Assembly (NCBI RefSeq): GCF_021044425.1
Contig: NZ_JAJNEC010000005.1
Span: 2,604,001 to 2,668,000 of the forward strand
Source of the DNA: Niabella pedocola
Lineage (GTDB): Bacteria; Bacteroidota; Bacteroidia; Chitinophagales; Chitinophagaceae
Direction: 5' to 3'
DNA: 64,000 nt
The translations under genes and the position numbers were made by a program. This document shows, piece by piece, positions 27,600-36,843 of the stretch. How positions within the stretch are numbered: the first letter of the stretch is position 1; every line of letters starts with the position of its first letter. The notes beneath the pieces were generated by a model. That model was not told where the DNA came from, made no database searches, and saw only the letters and a program-made list of their open reading frames with translations.

Positions 27600-28778
27600 A
27601 TGAAACAAACGCAAAATGCCATGATCCATACCATGCGCTGGTATGGCCCAAATGATCCTGTTAGTTTGAGTGATATAAAACAATCCGGCTGTACCGGTGT
27701 GGTTACGGCCCTTCACCATATACCTGTGGGCGCCATCTGGGAAATCGATGAGATCAATAAGCGCAAACAGGAAGTAGAAGCGGCCGGACTTACCTGGGAA
27801 GTAATTGAAAGCCTGCCGGTACATGAGGATATAAAAAAGCAGAGCGGTGATTTTGAACAATACATCGAAAATTACAAGCAAAGTCTCCGCAATGTGGCGG
27901 CCTGCGGTTTGCAGGTGGTAACGTATAACTTTATGCCGATCCTTGACTGGATGCGCACAGATATTCACTATACGGTTGCAGACGGAAGCAAGGCGCTCCG
28001 TTTTGAAAAGGCGGCATTTATTGCATTTGATGTATTCCTGCTGAAGCGTCCGGGAGCAACAGCAGACTATACCGCGGCCGAACTGGAAAGTGCAAAAAAC
28101 TGTCTTGAAAAATTAAGCGAAGCCGACAAAGAAACCCTGTATCGCAATACGCTGTTGGGGCTGCCGGGAAGTGAGGAACGGTTTACGGAGGAAGAGATCC
28201 TGAAAGCATTAAAAACCTATGAAGCGATTGATGCACAAAAATTAAAGCAACATTTATTTTATTTTCTGCAGCAGGTAGTTCCTGTAGCGGAAGCGGCGGG
28301 TTTAAAAATGGCGATCCATCCGGATGATCCGCCTTTTCCTATTCTGGGACTGCCCAGGATCGTTAGTACGGAAGCCGATGCACTGGAATTGATCAACGCC
28401 GCCCCATCCCCGGCCAACGGCCTTTGTTTTTGCACCGGTTCTTATGGTGTGCGTGCCGATAACGACCTGGCGGGAATGGTAGCGCGCCTGGGTGATCATA
28501 TTCATTTCCTGCACCTGCGCAGTACAAAAAGAGATGAAGCCGGTAACTTTTTTGAGGCCGATCACCTGGATGGTGATGTAGATATGTATGCCGTGGTAAA
28601 GGAAATTGTAACAACGATGCGCCGCAGAGGCGTATCCATCCATATGCGCCCGGACCATGGACACCAAATGCTGGACGACCTGAAAAAGACGACCTATCCC
28701 GGCTATTCGGCAATTGGGCGCCTGAGAGGCCTGGCAGAACTGCGGGGTCTTGAGCTGGGGATCCAGCGCAGCATTTAA
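27600..28778 (+). CDS. uxuA: Mannonate dehydratase
   Basis: A 392-residue UxuA enzyme, normal length, that dehydrates D-mannonate to 2-keto-3-deoxygluconate in uronate catabolism. The TIM-barrel sequence has the family start MRWYGPNDPVSLSDIKQSG and the metal/substrate region KMAIHPDDPPFPILGLPRI. Further on are CTGSYGVRADNDL, HFLHLRSTKRDEAG and a final MRPDHGH. It follows the LacI gene on the same strand and ends in a terminator. Pectate lyase products feed uronate pathways, so the grouping makes sense, although pectin itself yields galacturonate, whose route uses altronate rather than mannonate. Confidence 0.96.
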   Translation: MKQTQNAMIHTMRWYGPNDPVSLSDIKQSGCTGVVTALHHIPVGAIWEIDEINKRKQEVEAAGLTWEVIESLPVHEDIKKQSGDFEQYIENYKQSLRNVAACGLQVVTYNFMPILDWMRTDIHYTVADGSKALRFEKAAFIAFDVFLLKRPGATADYTAAELESAKNCLEKLSEADKETLYRNTLLGLPGSEERFTEEEILKALKTYEAIDAQKLKQHLFYFLQQVVPVAEAAGLKMAIHPDDPPFPILGLPRIVSTEADALELINAAPSPANGLCFCTGSYGVRADNDLAGMVARLGDHIHFLHLRSTKRDEAGNFFEADHLDGDVDMYAVVKEIVTTMRRRGVSIHMRPDHGHQMLDDLKKTTYPGYSAIGRLRGLAELRGLELGIQRSI

Positions 28779-28797
28779 GCGGAGTTGATTTTTTTGA

Positions 28798-28832
28798 AGA
28801 GCCTTTTCCGGATTCCGGGAAGGGCTCTTTTT
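28798..28832 (+). terminator. Intrinsic terminator after uxuA
   Basis: A 14-bp stem with G-U pairs (AGAGCCTTTTCCGG / CCGGGAAGGGCTCT), a 3-nt loop and a T run, 19 nt after the stop. Confidence 0.8.
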
Positions 28833-28989
28833 ACGATGGCCGGATATTCGTGATATGCACAGGCACCTTAAATAAAAGAACACCGGCGGCTTCATGGCAC
28901 CGTTCAAGGCAACCGCGTCACCCGGAGCGCTGCGGTTTATCACTGTTTTCAGCCGTTACGGCCGATTGTTGTACCTTCAGCAACAAGGT

Positions 28990-29664
28990 ATGAGAGCTTT
29001 TTTACTGGAAGACGACAGCGTTTTGTCCTCAGAGATCTTATTCTATCTCAACGCCCATGCAATAGATTGTGTGGCGGCGGCAGATGGAAAAACATTTCTG
29101 GAGCGGGCGTTTAGGGAAAAATTTGATATATATATCCTCGATATCAATGTGCCATTGGTTAACGGGCTGGATGTTTGTAAAAAAATACGCGAACAGGACG
29201 CCGGAACGCCCATCATTGTAATATCGGCCTATGATGATATCCTGGAAAAAAAAGAAGCCTTTCTCCGGAATGCGGATGATTACCTGGTAAAACCTTTTGT
29301 GCTGGAGGAGCTTTTATTACGCATCCATTCCCGGCTGCGCATTGCTGCCCAAAAGGAAAACAGCACCCGTATTGTGATAGAGGATCTTGAAATTTACCCG
29401 GAAGAGTACAAGGTTTTCAGAGGCGGGCAGGAAATTCAACTGACCCAAAAAGAATTTCAGCTGCTGGTACTGCTGGCAAAGGCAAACGGAAGAACCCTTT
29501 CCAAGCAATACATATCGGATGAGGTGTGGCAAAACCAGTTCCAAACCACCCACAATACAATAGAAGTGTATATTAACTTCTTAAGAAAAAAAATTGATAA
29601 GCAGTTTGATGTAAAGCTCATTCATACCCGCCCGGGTTTTGGCTATTACCTGAAACCGGTTTAA
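28990..29664 (+). CDS. OmpR-family response regulator (metal efflux locus)
   Basis: A 224-residue response regulator; the start is ATG 28990 because the longer frame adds 32 non-homologous residues. The receiver domain has the acidic EDD near residue 8, Asp in YILDINVPL and the Lys of YLVKPF. A winged helix follows (about 125-222, NTIEVYINFLRKKIDK, GFGYYLKP). Its stop is immediately followed by the kinase ATG. The pair precedes a metal RND operon whose promoter carries four 11-bp-spaced repeats, the geometry bound by this family. It is probably the activator of that operon. Confidence 0.93.
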   Translation: MRAFLLEDDSVLSSEILFYLNAHAIDCVAAADGKTFLERAFREKFDIYILDINVPLVNGLDVCKKIREQDAGTPIIVISAYDDILEKKEAFLRNADDYLVKPFVLEELLLRIHSRLRIAAQKENSTRIVIEDLEIYPEEYKVFRGGQEIQLTQKEFQLLVLLAKANGRTLSKQYISDEVWQNQFQTTHNTIEVYINFLRKKIDKQFDVKLIHTRPGFGYYLKPV

Positions 29665-31026
29665 ATGACATTAAAAAGAAGGATAGCGCTTAGCTGGAGC
29701 ATTGCTTATTCATTGCTTTTTGGCGTACTGATGGTAATCATCTATTACGCCTTTTATGATTTCAGGCGCGACGAGTTCCGTCAAAATCTGAAGGACAAGT
29801 CGATGGTCACTGCCCATTTTATTGCAAAAACACCCGATTTTATAAAAGGTGTACCGCAGTTTTTAAGTGAATCGGATGATGGCTTGTACAAAGAAGAGAT
29901 CCTGATCTTTAACCAGGATAAAAAACTGCTGTATAGTACCGTAAAGGATGAAAGTGTTTCCTGGGATGCAAACCTGTTAAGAGAACTGGACCTGAAAAAT
30001 GAAATCTATGTAGAAAATACCACCCCCGAATATTTCGGTGTGCTGATAAAAATCGATGATCAGCAGTTTTATATATTAACCAGCGCAGAAGACATTAACG
30101 GGCGCTCCAAGCTTCGCTTTCTGGGTTATATCCTGTTGCTTACCTATATAATCAGTACAGCTGTGGTATGGCTCAGCAGTTATTTCTTTGTGCGGAAATT
30201 ACTGCGCCCGCTGGATCAGTTAACGCAACAGATAACGGATATCACCGCGCACAATATTACAGAACCGGTGCCCGAAAAAGGAACCAACGATGAAATTACC
30301 GTACTGGCCCGCTCCTTTAATACCGTGATGCGGCGTATTAATGATGTATTTCAATCACAAAAGGATTTTACATCCAGTGCCGCACATGAAATCCGCACCC
30401 CGCTAACCCGCATTGCTTTTCAGCTCGAAAATCTGAAATACCAGGAGGCGCAACCGGAACAAATGGGTACTACTGTTGCCAATATTATTAACGACGTGCA
30501 CCAGCTTTCGGACTTGACAAGGTCCCTGCTGCTGCTTTCAAAGTTTGATAAAGACAATATTAGCAGCATTTATGAAGCAGAGCGCATTGATGAGGTGGTC
30601 TTTAATGCGTACGAGCAGGTATTTACGCAGTACCCGGAACTGAAGATGGACTTTACCATTGTTACGGAGGATGCAAAAGAACCAGTGCTCCTTATAAAAG
30701 GTATCCGGTCATTGCTGGAAATTGTTTTTATAAACCTGTTGAAAAATGCGGCGGCATATGCTGTTACTTCACAGGTAACGGTCACCATCAGGGAAACGGA
30801 TGAATGGGTGGAGGTGGATGTTTGCAGCCATGGGCCCCTGCTCCGGGAAGAAGAGCAGCAGCGGCTTTTTGAGCCGTTTATGAGGGGCAGCAATGCACAA
30901 CACCTGTCCGGATCGGGACTGGGATTACCGATCGTAAAGCGTATCATCGATTACCACAAGGGACAGATCCGTTACCTGCCGGCTGCGCCCGATCAGAATA
31001 TTTTCCGGGTCCGGTTACCCTTATAG
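29665..31026 (+). CDS. Sensor histidine kinase (metal efflux locus)
   Basis: A 453-residue kinase. Two transmembrane helices (about 12-32 and 155-177) bracket a periplasmic sensor domain of about 120 residues. A HAMP segment follows (LLRPLDQLTQQI), then the H-box SSAAHEIRTPLTR, the N-box NLLKNAAAYA and GSGLGLPIVKRI. It is CusS/CzcS-like in layout; no clear metal-binding His/Cys cluster is seen in the sensor domain. The D-x-G of the G1 box looks degenerate (DVCSHGPLL). It is fused to the regulator gene without spacing, so the two proteins are made together. Confidence 0.92.
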   Translation: MTLKRRIALSWSIAYSLLFGVLMVIIYYAFYDFRRDEFRQNLKDKSMVTAHFIAKTPDFIKGVPQFLSESDDGLYKEEILIFNQDKKLLYSTVKDESVSWDANLLRELDLKNEIYVENTTPEYFGVLIKIDDQQFYILTSAEDINGRSKLRFLGYILLLTYIISTAVVWLSSYFFVRKLLRPLDQLTQQITDITAHNITEPVPEKGTNDEITVLARSFNTVMRRINDVFQSQKDFTSSAAHEIRTPLTRIAFQLENLKYQEAQPEQMGTTVANIINDVHQLSDLTRSLLLLSKFDKDNISSIYEAERIDEVVFNAYEQVFTQYPELKMDFTIVTEDAKEPVLLIKGIRSLLEIVFINLLKNAAAYAVTSQVTVTIRETDEWVEVDVCSHGPLLREEEQQRLFEPFMRGSNAQHLSGSGLGLPIVKRIIDYHKGQIRYLPAAPDQNIFRVRLPL

Positions 31027-31080
31027 CCTTCAGCGCTCAGCATTCGGCCTTCGGCATTTAGCCTTCAGTCTTCAACTTAC
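31027..31080. repeat. Imperfect short repeats of a CTTCAGC/CATTCGGC type
   Basis: Five to six degenerate copies of a 9-12-nt unit (CCTTCAGC, CTCAGCATTCGG, CCTTCGGCATTTAG, CCTTCAGTCTTC) fill the gap after the kinase gene. Similar words occur at 17320-17350. It is probably a dispersed intergenic repeat. Confidence 0.4.
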
Positions 31081-31141
31081 CGCATCGCTGAAAATACAAC
31101 TGATAAAAAAATACGCATGGCTGAAAACCGGCCGCTCATTT

Positions 31142-31197
31142 TTAAGCTGATTTTAAGCTGAACTTAAGGTGGTTTTAAGACCTGTGTTTCAATTTTG
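31142..31197 (+). promoter_or_regulatory. Four TTAAG boxes at exact 11-bp spacing plus -7 box
   Basis: TTAAG starts at 31142, 31153, 31164 and 31175, each exactly 11 bp apart. A weak -7 box (CAATTTTG, 31190-31197) follows 10 nt after the last copy, with no TTG at -33. Direct repeats with one-turn spacing are how PhoB/OmpR-type dimers bind, so this is likely the operator of the upstream response regulator. Confidence 0.7.
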
Positions 31198-31215
31198 CCT
31201 TGAAACAGATCAGGT

Positions 31216-32457
31216 ATGAGAGCCGTATTATTTTTTGCAGGATTGATAGCCGGAATTCCGGGATTCGGACAGGAGAAAATGACCCTGGAGGCCTGCGAAG
31301 CCATGTTTATGAGGAGTAATTTAGCACTGCTGGCACAGCAATATAATATCAGCCAGGCGGATGCGGATATTGCGCAGGCAAAGATCTGGGAGTTGCCCCA
31401 GGCGGGGTTTCAAACCAACTTGTACAACCCGGAAGCACATAAGGCCTTTGATTTAAGCAAGGCAAACAGCCTGTCTGTTCAGCAACTCCTGTACCTTGGT
31501 GGAAAGAAGAAATATGAAGTGGCGTATGCCCGTAGTAACCGGGAGCTGGCCTTGCTGGAATTTGATCAGCTGCTGGCGGAATTGAAGGCCCGCCTGTATG
31601 AAAGCTATTACACCCTGCATTACGAGGAGAAAAAGCTCATCGATATAAACACACAACTCGCCTATATGGCGGGGTTGCTGGATGCGTTTAAAGTGCAAAC
31701 GGTAAAGGGCAACACGTCGCTGAAAGAACAGGTGAGGCTGCAGGCCATGGTTGTACAGCTCAATAATGATAAGATCGGGATCGTAAATACCATACTTCAG
31801 CAGCAGCAGCTGTTGAAAACCTTTACCGGCTTACAGGAGAACATTCATACCGCAATTACCAACGAAGAAGATAGTGCCCTGCTGGCAAAACGACCGATAA
31901 TTTCCCTGGATACGATCAAACAACAGGCGTTGGCTCATAATGCAGGCTATCGCTATTCTTTAAAGAATGTAGAAGCCAGTAAGGTAAATGTAAACTGGCA
32001 GCGTTCGCAAAACGTGCCGGATCTTACCCTGGGTGGAGAATGGGACCAGCTGGGCGGTGCTTTCAGGAATGAAGTGAATTTTACCGTTGGCATTCCCATA
32101 CCGCTTTGGAAACGAAATAAAGGGAATGTTACCAAGGCGCAATACCAGGTAAAGGAAAGCCAGGCGAATAGTGATATGAAAAAACTGGATCTCGAAACTT
32201 CCGTAGAGCTGGCTTATCAAACCTGGCAGAACCAGTATGAACAATATGCTGCAATTAACGCGGAAGACCTGCAAAACCTGCAGGCCGTGCATGCAGGAAT
32301 GATGACCAATTTCAGGAAAGGGAATGTGACCCTGGTTGATTTTACCGATTTTATGGACAGCTACCGGCAAACCATTCTTCAATTGTACGAGATGAAAAAG
32401 CAGCTGATGATCGCCGCACAGGAATTGAATCGCTTAACACAATCAAAAATATTTTAA
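31216..32457 (+). CDS. Outer-membrane efflux protein (CzcC/TolC family)
   Basis: A 413-residue OEP-family protein, the outer-membrane channel of the tripartite pump. It has a signal peptide (LFFAGLIAGIPGFGQ), long alternating helical hairpins (about 25-200 and 225-410) and the GIPIPLWKRNKGN loop typical of metal-efflux TolC homologues. It is first in the operon, 2 nt before the adaptor gene, just downstream of the TTAAG array. Confidence 0.92.
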   Translation: MRAVLFFAGLIAGIPGFGQEKMTLEACEAMFMRSNLALLAQQYNISQADADIAQAKIWELPQAGFQTNLYNPEAHKAFDLSKANSLSVQQLLYLGGKKKYEVAYARSNRELALLEFDQLLAELKARLYESYYTLHYEEKKLIDINTQLAYMAGLLDAFKVQTVKGNTSLKEQVRLQAMVVQLNNDKIGIVNTILQQQQLLKTFTGLQENIHTAITNEEDSALLAKRPIISLDTIKQQALAHNAGYRYSLKNVEASKVNVNWQRSQNVPDLTLGGEWDQLGGAFRNEVNFTVGIPIPLWKRNKGNVTKAQYQVKESQANSDMKKLDLETSVELAYQTWQNQYEQYAAINAEDLQNLQAVHAGMMTNFRKGNVTLVDFTDFMDSYRQTILQLYEMKKQLMIAAQELNRLTQSKIF

Positions 32458-32459
32458 GA

Positions 32460-33551
32460 ATGAATCGGGTACCGATACTGCCGGCACTGGGAGTGCTTCT
32501 GTTGTTATCCTGCGGGCAAAAAGAAAACGAAAAGCAACAAAATATTATAAAGGGTTTTGAGCTCAGCGAAGTAATGATGCGCTCCACCACAACTGAAACG
32601 GTGCACAGGCAACCCATTGAAACGGAAATGAATTTTTTTGGTAAGATTTCGGCCGATAAAAATAATTACATCGATGTATACCCGCTGGTGGGGGGCAATG
32701 TGATCAGCGTGAACGTGGAGTTGGGCGACTTTGTGCATAAGGGACAGGTGCTGGCTACCATACGAAGCACCGAAATGGCCGGTATGCAAAAAGATATCAG
32801 CGATGCAAAAACAGACCTTGCCGTGGCCCAAAATAACTTGCGTGTGGCACAGGAAATGTATGAGGGAAAGCTGAGCACGGAAAAGGAGGTGCTGGAAGCG
32901 CAAAGCCAGCTTACAAAGGCGCGTGACCAGCTGAAAAGAGCGGAAGCTGTGGGCACTATTTATAATATCCGCAATGGCAATATTTATGCAGTGGTGGCAC
33001 CTATCAGCGGGTATATCGTACAGAAGAATATTAATAAAGACATGCAGTTACGAAGCGACCGGTCCGATAATATTTTTGATGTAGCCAATACTTCCAATGT
33101 ATGGGCGATGGTGAACGTGAATGAGGCCGATATTGATAAGATCGGGTTAGGGATGAAGGCAGAGGTGGCCACGTTGAGTTATCCCGATAAAAAATTCTAT
33201 GGAAAAATTGATAAGATCTTTAAGATCATCGATCCGCAAACCAATGCCATGCAGGCAAGAGTGGTACTGGATAATGTGCGGGGCCTGTTGATACCGGAAA
33301 GTAAGGCTACCATAAAGGTGTTCAATACACAGGATAGCAATGCCATTGCTGTGCCCTCACCCGCAATCATTTTTGACAACAATAAAAATTATGTGGTGCA
33401 GTTCCTTTCTCAAAGCAATCTTAAGGTGCGGGAAGTAAAGATTTTACAGCAAACCGGCGCCATCACCTATATCTCCGAAGGTTTAGAAGAGGGCGACCGG
33501 GTGGTAACCAATAACCAGCTGATGATTTACCGCTCGCTCAATGATCAGTAA
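32460..33551 (+). CDS. RND efflux periplasmic adaptor (CzcB/HlyD type)
   Basis: A 363-residue membrane fusion protein. It is a lipoprotein: signal LPALGVLLLLSCG with the Cys at about 18. It has a biotinyl-lipoyl half-motif (VYPLVGGNVISVNVELGDFVHKG split by a coiled coil about 100-160), a matching second half (VVAPISGYIVQKN) and a beta-barrel domain (about 200-300). No His-rich N-terminal metal-binding extension is present. It links the CzcC-like channel and the RND pump encoded on either side. Confidence 0.93.
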   Translation: MNRVPILPALGVLLLLSCGQKENEKQQNIIKGFELSEVMMRSTTTETVHRQPIETEMNFFGKISADKNNYIDVYPLVGGNVISVNVELGDFVHKGQVLATIRSTEMAGMQKDISDAKTDLAVAQNNLRVAQEMYEGKLSTEKEVLEAQSQLTKARDQLKRAEAVGTIYNIRNGNIYAVVAPISGYIVQKNINKDMQLRSDRSDNIFDVANTSNVWAMVNVNEADIDKIGLGMKAEVATLSYPDKKFYGKIDKIFKIIDPQTNAMQARVVLDNVRGLLIPESKATIKVFNTQDSNAIAVPSPAIIFDNNKNYVVQFLSQSNLKVREVKILQQTGAITYISEGLEEGDRVVTNNQLMIYRSLNDQ

Positions 33552-33603
33552 ACGGACCGCCGGAAAAACCTTGAGTGAAATTATCGAATAAATACGAGCA
33601 CGC

Positions 33604-36600
33604 ATGAACAGGTTTATAAAAAGTATCATTACTTTCTCGCTGAAGAATAAGGTATTCACATTTGTATGGGTAGGTATCCTGGCCATTGCAGGTTTGATCA
33701 GTTTCAGGAGTATGCCTATTGAGGCCTTCCCGGATGTGACCAACACCCAGATCGTGATCATCACCCAATGGAGCGGGAGGAGCGCAGAAGAAGTGGAGCG
33801 TTTTGTAACCACGCCGATCGAGCTGGCCATGAGCCCGGTGCAAAAAAAAGCCAGTGTGCGGAGCACAACAATGTTTGGGCTGTCGATTGTAAAGATCATT
33901 TTTGATGACGGGGTGGAAGACCTGATCGCCCGTAACCAGGTAAACAACCAGTTGCGGACGGTGCGCCTTCCGGAGGGGGCGGAGCCGGAAGTACAGCCAC
34001 CATATGGTCCTACAGGAGAGATCTTCCGGTATATTTTAAAAAGTGCTAAAAGAGATTCGAGAGACCTGCTGACGCTGCAGACCTGGGTGGTAGACCGGGC
34101 GTTGCGGGGTGTACCGGGGGTTGCAGACATCAACGTATTTGGAGGGCAGGATAAGGTGTTTGAACTGAGTATTGATCCGCGTAAGCTGGACAAGTATAAC
34201 CTTACCCCGTTGCAGGTATATGATGCGGTGGCAAAGAGCAACCTGAACGTTGGGGGTGATGTGATCGAGAAAAACGGCCAGTCATACGTAGTGCGGGGTA
34301 TCGGGTTACTTAAGAACCCCGACGAGATCGGGAATGTTACGATTCAGACAGACAACGGGAATCCTATCCTGGTTAAAAATATTGCCGATGTACGTGAAAG
34401 CTCGCTGCCTCGTGTAGGCCAGGCGGGCCTGGATAGTGTGTCTGATGTGGTGCAGGGCATTGTGGTCATGCGCAAGGGTGAAAACCCGCGGGAAGTGCTC
34501 GATGGTGTAAAAGCAAAAATAAATGAGCTTAATACAAAAACACTTCCTAAAGATGTGAAACTGGTTACCTTCTACGACCGGGACAACCTGATGGATTTTA
34601 CCACGCATACGGTGTTGCACAACCTGGTAGAAGGGGTCGTATTTGTTACCGTGATCGTTTTTCTTTTTATGGCGGATTGGCGTACCACGCTGATCGTGTC
34701 GATCATTATTCCCTTGTCGTTGCTTTTTGCGTTTTTCTGTTTAAAAATGGCGGGCATGAGCGCCAACCTGCTTTCCCTGGGTGCGGTTGATTTTGGAATC
34801 ATTATCGATGGGGCTGTGGTTATGGTGGAGGGGGTGTTTGTAATGCTCGACCATAAGGCCCGGAAGTATGGTATGGAAAAATTCAATAAGCTGGCCAAGG
34901 CAGGCTGGATCCGCCAAACGGGAACCGGTTTGGGCAAGGCGATCTTTTTTTCGAAGCTGATCATCATTACTTCTTTGCTGCCCATTTTTTCTTTTCAGAA
35001 GGTGGAGGGAAAAATGTTTTCGCCATTGGCATACACCCTGGGATTTGCGCTGATGGGAGCGCTGTTATTTACGCTTACCCTGGTTCCGGTGCTTTCGCAT
35101 ATGTTGCTGAACAAAAATGTAAGAGAGCAACACAATGTCTTCGTACGCTTTTGGGACCGGGTTGTAGAAAAGGGATTCCGGGCAACGTTCCGTAATAAGC
35201 GCCTCAGTTTGATTGTGGCACTTGCCTTCCTGGTGCTGACCCTGTTTTCCGGAAAATTCCTGGGAACGGAATTTCTTCCGCAGTTAAATGAAGGGTCGTT
35301 ATGGGTAACGGCCGAAATGCCCATGAGCACCTCACTGCGCGAATCGATGGAAACAACAGATGCGTTAAAAAATGTAATCCGCAGTTTCCCGGAGGTAATA
35401 GGTGTGCTTTCTCAAACCGGAAGAAGCAATGACGGAACCGATCCGAACGGCTTTGGGTTTGTGCAGTTTGCCGTAAACCTGAAGCCCAAAGATGCGTGGA
35501 AACGGAAAATAACCATGGACGAACTGATTGAAGAAATGGATCAAAGGCTGAAAAAATTCCAGGGGATCACCTTTAATTATTCGCAACCGATTTCAGATAA
35601 TGTGGCGGAGGCGGTGGCCGGTTTTAAGGCCGAGAACGGGATCAAGATCTATGGAGATGACCTCCAGACACTGGACGGCCTTGCAAGCCAGGTACTGGAG
35701 CAGATCAAAACAGTACCGGGTGTAAAGGAGCCGGGTATCATTAAAAACATCGGCCAACCCGAAGTAAGTGTGGTGCTGGACCGGAATAAGATGGCCGCCT
35801 ATGGGGTACAGCCGGCCGACGCGCAGGCGGTACTGGAAATGGCGTTTGGCGGGAAGACCGCATCCGAAATGTACGAGGGTGAGCGGAAATTTGATATTCG
35901 CCTGCGCTATGCATCCGAGTACCGCAGAAATGAGGACGATATCGCCCGGTTGATGGTACCCAGCCAGGACGGCACCAAGATCCCATTGAAGGAGATCAGC
36001 GATATTACCAGGGACAACGGTGCGGCATTTATATACCGCGATAATATTAAACGGTACATCGGGGTTAAATTTTCCATTCGCGACCGCGATTTGGGCAGCA
36101 CCATTGCCGATGCGCAAAAAAGGGTAGCCGGCATTGCATTGCCGGATGGCTATAGCATCGGCTGGACGGGGCAATTCGAGAACCAGGTACGGGCCTCACA
36201 TCGCCTGGGGCAGGTGGTTCCGGTAAGTATCCTTATGATTTTCTTTTTGCTGTTTATCCTTTTTGGAAATATGAAAGACTCGCTCCTGGTGCTGGCCAAT
36301 GTTCCGTTTGCATTGATCGGCGGTATCATCGCCCTGCACCTTACCCATATGAATTTTGGAATTTCAGCAGGTGTAGGCTTTATTGCGTTATTTGGTATTT
36401 GTATTCAGAACGGCGTAATCCTGATTTCAGAATTTCATAACAATATAAAATTGAACATGCCGTTGAATTATGCCATCCTGCAGGGGGTAAAAGTGCGCAC
36501 AAGACCTGTGGTAATGACGGCGCTGATGGCTTCGATCGGCTTGTTGCCGGCGGCGCTTTCAACCGGCATCGGCTCCGAATCCCAGAAGCCGCTGGCGATC

Positions 36601-36702
36601 GTGATCATCGGAGGACTGATCACCGCTACGGTATTAACCCTGCTGATCTTTCCCATTATTTTCTGGGTGTTTAACCGCACAAAAAAGGAACAGATCACCT
36701 GA
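33604..36702 (+). CDS. Heavy-metal RND efflux pump (CzcA/CusA family)
   Basis: A 1032-residue inner-membrane transporter with the usual 12 transmembrane segments and two large periplasmic loops. The heavy-metal branch is shown by PIEAFPDVTNTQ at the start and RSNDGTDPNGFGFVQF. The TM4 proton-relay motif reads DFGIIIDGAVVMVEG, matching the divalent-cation (Co/Zn/Cd/Ni) form DFGxxxDGA rather than the Cu/Ag form AxGAxVDA. The final residue is Gly instead of the usual Asn. It exports metal ions by proton antiport with the channel and adaptor upstream. Confidence 0.95.
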   Translation: MNRFIKSIITFSLKNKVFTFVWVGILAIAGLISFRSMPIEAFPDVTNTQIVIITQWSGRSAEEVERFVTTPIELAMSPVQKKASVRSTTMFGLSIVKIIFDDGVEDLIARNQVNNQLRTVRLPEGAEPEVQPPYGPTGEIFRYILKSAKRDSRDLLTLQTWVVDRALRGVPGVADINVFGGQDKVFELSIDPRKLDKYNLTPLQVYDAVAKSNLNVGGDVIEKNGQSYVVRGIGLLKNPDEIGNVTIQTDNGNPILVKNIADVRESSLPRVGQAGLDSVSDVVQGIVVMRKGENPREVLDGVKAKINELNTKTLPKDVKLVTFYDRDNLMDFTTHTVLHNLVEGVVFVTVIVFLFMADWRTTLIVSIIIPLSLLFAFFCLKMAGMSANLLSLGAVDFGIIIDGAVVMVEGVFVMLDHKARKYGMEKFNKLAKAGWIRQTGTGLGKAIFFSKLIIITSLLPIFSFQKVEGKMFSPLAYTLGFALMGALLFTLTLVPVLSHMLLNKNVREQHNVFVRFWDRVVEKGFRATFRNKRLSLIVALAFLVLTLFSGKFLGTEFLPQLNEGSLWVTAEMPMSTSLRESMETTDALKNVIRSFPEVIGVLSQTGRSNDGTDPNGFGFVQFAVNLKPKDAWKRKITMDELIEEMDQRLKKFQGITFNYSQPISDNVAEAVAGFKAENGIKIYGDDLQTLDGLASQVLEQIKTVPGVKEPGIIKNIGQPEVSVVLDRNKMAAYGVQPADAQAVLEMAFGGKTASEMYEGERKFDIRLRYASEYRRNEDDIARLMVPSQDGTKIPLKEISDITRDNGAAFIYRDNIKRYIGVKFSIRDRDLGSTIADAQKRVAGIALPDGYSIGWTGQFENQVRASHRLGQVVPVSILMIFFLLFILFGNMKDSLLVLANVPFALIGGIIALHLTHMNFGISAGVGFIALFGICIQNGVILISEFHNNIKLNMPLNYAILQGVKVRTRPVVMTALMASIGLLPAALSTGIGSESQKPLAIVIIGGLITATVLTLLIFPIIFWVFNRTKKEQIT

Positions 36703-36843
36703 ACGCGCACGGGGAAACAGTTTCAGAAGTGCGTTACAACGTAACGTCATACTGAGCTTATTTCAGCATCTATTGATCGCTCATTTCCGATAGGAAATAA
36801 GTTCGGTATCACAGGGCAGAAGATTTTTGCGACAGCTATCCGG

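Noticed and set aside
31027..31080. CRISPR-like array
   Set aside because: Units are short, degenerate and without spacers; it is a simple intergenic repeat.
36732..36746. Terminator after the RND pump
   Set aside because: CGTTAC-AAC-GTAACG is a good small hairpin but has no T run, so I do not call it.
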